Positions 60,924-64,000 of a stretch of 64,000 nt of DNA are shown here, piece by piece; the first letter of the stretch is position 1; every line of letters starts with the position of its first letter. The notes below the pieces were generated by a model. The model was given only the letters and a program-made list of their open reading frames with translations. It searched no databases and was not told where the DNA came from. A program made the translations under genes and the position numbers. Location: the NCBI RefSeq assembly GCF_900103215.1, contig NZ_FNGV01000001.1, positions 434,001 through 498,000 on the forward strand, read 5' to 3'. This DNA comes from Kriegella aquimaris (GTDB lineage Bacteria > Bacteroidota > Bacteroidia > Flavobacteriales > Flavobacteriaceae).

Positions 60924-61434
60924 AGAACAATTAAAGAATATAACCACCTTTGTTTTCGATGTTGACGGGGTGCTGACCAATTCATCTATATTGATTACTA
61001 GCGAAGGTGAGATGCTTCGCAGTATGAGCGTAAAAGATGGCTATGCAATAAAAACGGCACTTCAAAAGGGTTATAGGGTCTGTATTATCAGTGGTGGCAC
61101 CAATGAGGGCGTTCGTCATCGAATGAGGGGCCTTGGGGTAACCGATATCTATCTAGGTGCCGGTCATAAAATCGAACAGTTCGAAGAATATCTTGAGATC
61201 TATGAGATTGACCCTCAAACTGTACTTTACATGGGTGACGATATGCCCGATGTACCACCAATGGCATTGGCCGGCCTAGCTGCATGCCCACAAAATGCAG
61301 TGATTGAAGTCAAGGCCATTTCGAAATATGTATCTCATAAAAACGGCGGTGAAGGCTGTGTTCGAGATGTTATAGAACAGGTTCTAAAAGTACGTGGCGA
61401 TTGGAACGATAACTTTAACGCCTCCAACGACTAA
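60907..61434 (+). CDS. kdsC: KdsC-like HAD phosphatase (3-deoxy-D-manno-octulosonate 8-phosphate phosphatase)
   Basis: 175 residues. The HAD nucleophile motif is FVFDVDGVLTNS; a second motif is ISGGTNEGVRHR and the metal-binding motif is YMGDDMPDVPPM, ending with KYVSHKNGGEGCVRDVIEQ, which is characteristic of the tetrameric KDO-8-phosphate phosphatases. It removes phosphate from KDO-8-P for lipopolysaccharide. The start overlaps the DUF2520 gene by 17 bp and the maf gene follows after 3 bp. Confidence 0.92.
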   Translation: MEKSYKEQLKNITTFVFDVDGVLTNSSILITSEGEMLRSMSVKDGYAIKTALQKGYRVCIISGGTNEGVRHRMRGLGVTDIYLGAGHKIEQFEEYLEIYEIDPQTVLYMGDDMPDVPPMALAGLAACPQNAVIEVKAISKYVSHKNGGEGCVRDVIEQVLKVRGDWNDNFNASND

Positions 61435-61437
61435 AAT

Positions 61438-62025
61438 ATGCTTCAGGAAAAATTAAAGGATTGGAACCTTATACTTGCCTCTGGTTCACCGCGAAGACAG
61501 CACTTTTTTGAGGAACTGAAACTCAATTTCGAAGTGCGGTTAAAATCGGTGGAGGAAGTGTTTCCTAATCACCTGAAGGGTCATGAAGTTTCCGATTACT
61601 TGGCTGAAATCAAATCATTCCCTTTTAAGGAAGAATTAAGACCCAATGATATTCTAATCACCTCCGATACCGTAGTATGGCACAATGATAAGATTCTGGG
61701 CAAACCCCTAAACAAAGCAGAAGCTTTTGCAATGCTGGAATCAATGTCGGGCACTTCACATGAGGTCATTACTTCCGTCTGTTTTTGCACTACAAAAATT
61801 CAAAAAACCATTAATTGCACCACGAAGGTGAAATTCAGAAAGTTGACCCATGCCGAAATCGACTTTTACATTGACAATTACAAACCCTTCGACAAAGCAG
61901 GCGGTTATGGCATTCAAGAATGGATAGGGCATATCGGCATTGAAGAAATTCAGGGGTCATACACCAATGTGATGGGGCTTCCCACCCATTTGCTCTATAA
62001 AACATTGAGCGATTTAGTTTCTTGA
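61438..62025 (+). CDS. maf: Maf-family nucleotide pyrophosphatase
   Basis: 195 residues. The family signature LASGSPRRQHF at the N-terminus and the catalytic Asp/Glu segments ILITSDTVVWHNDKILGKP and DKAGGYGIQEWIG are intact. The pattern fits the dTTP/UTP pyrophosphatase (YhdE-type) branch, which clears non-canonical or excess nucleotides. It is coupled to kdsC (3-bp gap). Confidence 0.92.
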   Translation: MLQEKLKDWNLILASGSPRRQHFFEELKLNFEVRLKSVEEVFPNHLKGHEVSDYLAEIKSFPFKEELRPNDILITSDTVVWHNDKILGKPLNKAEAFAMLESMSGTSHEVITSVCFCTTKIQKTINCTTKVKFRKLTHAEIDFYIDNYKPFDKAGGYGIQEWIGHIGIEEIQGSYTNVMGLPTHLLYKTLSDLVS

Positions 62026-62063
62026 AAAATGATGATTAACTTTATACCAAATCGTCACGCGTT

Positions 62064-63014
62064 ATGAAAACATATATCAAGTTTGAATACCTAACCTTAT
62101 GGGTGGTTTTTTTTGCCTTTACCCTTAATTCTTGCAACGAAAAAGGAGAAGAAAAGAAAGGTACGGCCCTACATTCCGAAACCTCTTCAGCCGCTGCTCC
62201 CAAAAATCAGCTCTCCGATGAGTTTAAAAAATACTGGTATGCCGGCGATGCCGAGATTACTTCGTATAAGCTTGAACAAGCCCGATATGGTGAAATGCGG
62301 GAAGGAACTTCCGTATTAATTTTCGTGACCGAGCCGTTTTTAGCAAAAAAACAAGTCAAGGCCGACGAGCATCATGCCGACAATATTCCCGTTTTGAAAC
62401 TAAACAGTACCAAGAAATACCTCACGGGCATCTACCCCTATTCCATTATGAGCAGCAGTTTTTATCCGGTACATGACAATCAGCACGCTGTGAAGGTTTC
62501 CTTTTCTGCCCAAGAATGGTGCGGACAAGTATATGCCCAATTGAATAACAGGGATAAGTTTGAGATTATGTCACATTCCTATTTCGAGAACGAAGCCGAC
62601 CAACAACTTGAATTGGACAAAGAAATTCTGGAAAACGAACTTTGGAACAAAATCCGAATTAATCCAAGCAATCTACCTATCGGCAACGTACAAATAATTC
62701 CTTCGTTGGAGTATATCCGATTGTCACACAAAGAGTTGAAATCATACAACGCCACAACCACTTTAACCAAGGAAAGTGATTTAACGAGTTATGAAATCAC
62801 CTATCCCGAGCTTGATCGCACCCTCAAAATCAAGTTTTCAAATACATTCCCTTATGGAATTGAAAGCTGGTCGGAAACCATTAAAAGTGGCTTTGGCGAT
62901 AAAGCAAAAACAATGACTTCCAAAGCGACCAAAATCAAAACTTTAAAGACACCTTACTGGCAAAAAAATGGAAATAACAATCTATCTTTGCGCGATAGTT
63001 TAGGATTAAAATAG
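62064..63014 (+). CDS. lipoprotein of unknown function
   Basis: 316 residues. The lipoprotein signal ends at Cys24 (FAFTLNSCNE). A low-complexity Ser/Ala/Pro linker (ETSSAAAPKN) leads to a soluble domain rich in charged residues with no recognised family: WYAGDAEITSYKLEQARYGE, SFSAQEWCGQVYAQL, GIESWSETIKSGFGDKAKTM. It sits in the kdsC-maf operon with a 38-bp gap and is followed by the MscS-like gene after 1 bp, so it may act with that channel in the envelope. Confidence 0.7.
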   Translation: MKTYIKFEYLTLWVVFFAFTLNSCNEKGEEKKGTALHSETSSAAAPKNQLSDEFKKYWYAGDAEITSYKLEQARYGEMREGTSVLIFVTEPFLAKKQVKADEHHADNIPVLKLNSTKKYLTGIYPYSIMSSSFYPVHDNQHAVKVSFSAQEWCGQVYAQLNNRDKFEIMSHSYFENEADQQLELDKEILENELWNKIRINPSNLPIGNVQIIPSLEYIRLSHKELKSYNATTTLTKESDLTSYEITYPELDRTLKIKFSNTFPYGIESWSETIKSGFGDKAKTMTSKATKIKTLKTPYWQKNGNNNLSLRDSLGLK

Positions 63015-63015
63015 C

Positions 63016-63561
63016 ATGGAAAATTTTATTGCCACTTATCAAAGTGAACTGTTAACTACTTGCATTACCATCGCGGTATTATTGATTTTAAAATTCGTCA
63101 CCAATAAGACGATTCGCAAAGTGGGCAAATTGAGTGATATCGTAGAAGCCCGCACCCTATTAATCACTAAATATGTTTCGGGTTTACTGACCATTTTAGG
63201 CATTGGTGCCCTTACATTTATTTGGGGAGTAAATTATAGGGAGGTCGGCACACTTTTTGCTTCTGTTTTTGCCGTAATTGGAGTTGCCCTGTTTGCAAGT
63301 TGGTCCATTTTAAGTAATGTTACAGCGGGCGTTATTTTGTTTTTTTCCTTTCCTTTTAAGATTGGCGACAAAGTAAAAATATTGGATAAGGATATTGAAT
63401 CGGAAGAACCCTATTTAATCGAAGATATAAAAGCTTTTCATGTAAATCTGCGAAAAGAAAATGGAGAGCTGTTAGTGTATCCTAATAACCTTATGATGCA
63501 AAAAGCGGTTTCGCTTATCAATACCAAAGAGTTGCATAAAGTACAAGACGAACTGATATAA
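63016..63561 (+). CDS. small MscS-like mechanosensitive channel protein
   Basis: 181 residues. Three hydrophobic helices (TCITIAVLLILKFV; GLLTILGIGALTFIWGV; FASVFAVIGVALFASW), then the MscS pore-proximal sequence LSNVTAGVILFFSFPFKIGD and a short beta domain (VKILDKDIESEEPYLIED). The usual C-terminal alpha/beta domain is missing; the protein ends soon after the beta domain. Whether it forms a functional channel alone is unclear. It overlaps the operon of the lipoprotein (1-bp gap). Confidence 0.82.
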   Translation: MENFIATYQSELLTTCITIAVLLILKFVTNKTIRKVGKLSDIVEARTLLITKYVSGLLTILGIGALTFIWGVNYREVGTLFASVFAVIGVALFASWSILSNVTAGVILFFSFPFKIGDKVKILDKDIESEEPYLIEDIKAFHVNLRKENGELLVYPNNLMMQKAVSLINTKELHKVQDELI

Positions 63562-63588
63562 GTTTGTTAAAGAAGTTTTAAAAAACAC

Positions 63589-63616
63589 TTGATAGCACCT
63601 AATCTTGCTATATTTG
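63589..63616 (+). promoter_or_regulatory. promoter of the PIG-L deacetylase gene
   Basis: TTG (63589-63591), a 17-nt spacer and TATATTTG (63609-63616) fit the Bacteroidota primary consensus. The first ATG follows 16 nt later. Confidence 0.6.
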
Positions 63617-63632
63617 AAAACCTCCTAAAACA

Positions 63633-64000
63633 ATGAGCATGCGCCAATTTCTGGTATTTTGTACAGCTATTCTTTTATCGGTACATACTGGCGCTACCCA
63701 AGCCCCAAAGAAAAGTTCATCTTCAGAAATTTTCCATGCGCTGGAAAAATTGAATTTTTTAGGATCGGCACTTTATATTGCAGCGCATCCCGATGACGAA
63801 AATACACGGTTAATTTCCTATTTCTCCAATAAGACTAAGGCCCGAACCGCCTATTTATCGCTTACTCGAGGCGATGGCGGTCAAAATTTGATTGGCCCCG
63901 AGCTTCGTGAATTACTAGGTGTTTTGCGCACCCAAGAACTTTTGGCCGCACGACGCATTGATGGGGGTGAACAGCTCTTTTCAAGAGCCAATGACTTTGG
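63633..64000 (+). CDS. secreted PIG-L/LmbE-family deacetylase (3' end outside window)
   Basis: About 122 codons are present, cut by the right edge. The start is at 63633, or two codons later at 63639. The signal peptide (MRQFLVFCTAILLSVHTGAT) is followed by ALYIAAHPDDENTRLISYF, the metal-binding AHPDD motif of the family, and SLTRGDGGQNLIGPEL. It is a different branch from bshB1 because it is exported and long. Exported PIG-L proteins of flavobacteria are often large multi-domain sugar deacetylases; the rest cannot be judged from this window. Confidence 0.85.
   Translation, partial: MSMRQFLVFCTAILLSVHTGATQAPKKSSSSEIFHALEKLNFLGSALYIAAHPDDENTRLISYFSNKTKARTAYLSLTRGDGGQNLIGPELRELLGVLRTQELLAARRIDGGEQLFSRANDF

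Noticed and set aside
1-64000. CRISPR arrays, transposases, integrases, phage genes and rRNA
   Set aside because: None found on reading both strands; the only short exact repeat of note is the 16-base 3' UTR motif.
9621-64000. The idea that bshB1 and the PIG-L gene at 63633 are duplicates
   Set aside because: They share only the AHPDD family motif; one is cytoplasmic BshB1, the other is exported and of another branch.

Overview
The window reads as chromosomal DNA of a marine, polysaccharide-degrading member of the Bacteroidota, most likely Flavobacteriaceae. Evidence: two SusC/SusD pairs with FecI/FecR regulators, many Tat- and lipoprotein-exported enzymes, four Cys-type S1 sulfatases, a bacillithiol gene (bshB1), a fused CcsBA cytochrome c assembly protein, TAnnTTTG-type promoter elements and low G+C. 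Genus cannot be fixed from the sequence alone; Zobellia, Maribacter or Arenibacter-like genomes are the obvious comparison set.

Layout. (1) 1-2678: the edge of a sugar-acid/sulfated-glycan locus, with a Tat-exported mandelate-racemase-family protein (cut by the window) and a sulfatase. (2) 2835-13216: mostly housekeeping or general genes: an NTF2-like secreted protein, a ketoglutarate-semialdehyde dehydrogenase, an M28 peptidase lipoprotein, tRNA-His, a TPR histidine kinase, bshB1, a Cys/Met-metabolism PLP enzyme and a MATE exporter. (3) 13502-54729: a 41-kb polysaccharide utilization region, all on the minus strand except its last sigma gene. Its two ends are SusCD/FecR/FecI modules. Locus 1 (24725 down to 13502) is sigma, anti-sigma, SusC, SusD, PhoD-like phosphatase, sulfatase. 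Locus 2 (54729 down to 38229) is a divergent sigma, anti-sigma, SusC, SusD, then Sde182-like, barrel-hydrolase-like, CRTAC1-like, propeller, esterase and a Ca-loop protein. Between them (37968-25009) lie two sulfatases, three Tat-exported Gfo/Idh/MocA proteins, an exported sugar-isomerase-like TIM barrel and two paralogous FAD oxidoreductases. (4) 54745-64000: core genes: CcsBA, a Crp-like regulator, a Tat-exported alpha/beta hydrolase, then a plus-strand operon (DUF2520 Rossmann protein, KdsC, Maf, lipoprotein, MscS-like) and the start of a PIG-L deacetylase.

How it may work together. The SusCD pairs would import oligosaccharides of one or two sulfated, probably uronate- or deoxysugar-rich marine glycans; sulfatases and esterases remove substituents. 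I see no clear family-level glycoside hydrolase or polysaccharide lyase. Instead the middle block combines exported NAD-type and FAD-type oxidoreductases with a metal-dependent TIM barrel. That parts list would suit oxidation-elimination (3-keto-glycoside) cleavage rather than plain hydrolysis. This is the main hypothesis of the report and is an inference from family knowledge and gene order.

Regulatory structure is readable. Intrinsic hairpins divide the minus-strand region into several transcription units. Two of these 3' ends share an exact 16-base motif. Both fecR-susC gaps carry a related hairpin at nearly identical distance (50 and 52 nt) from the susC start.
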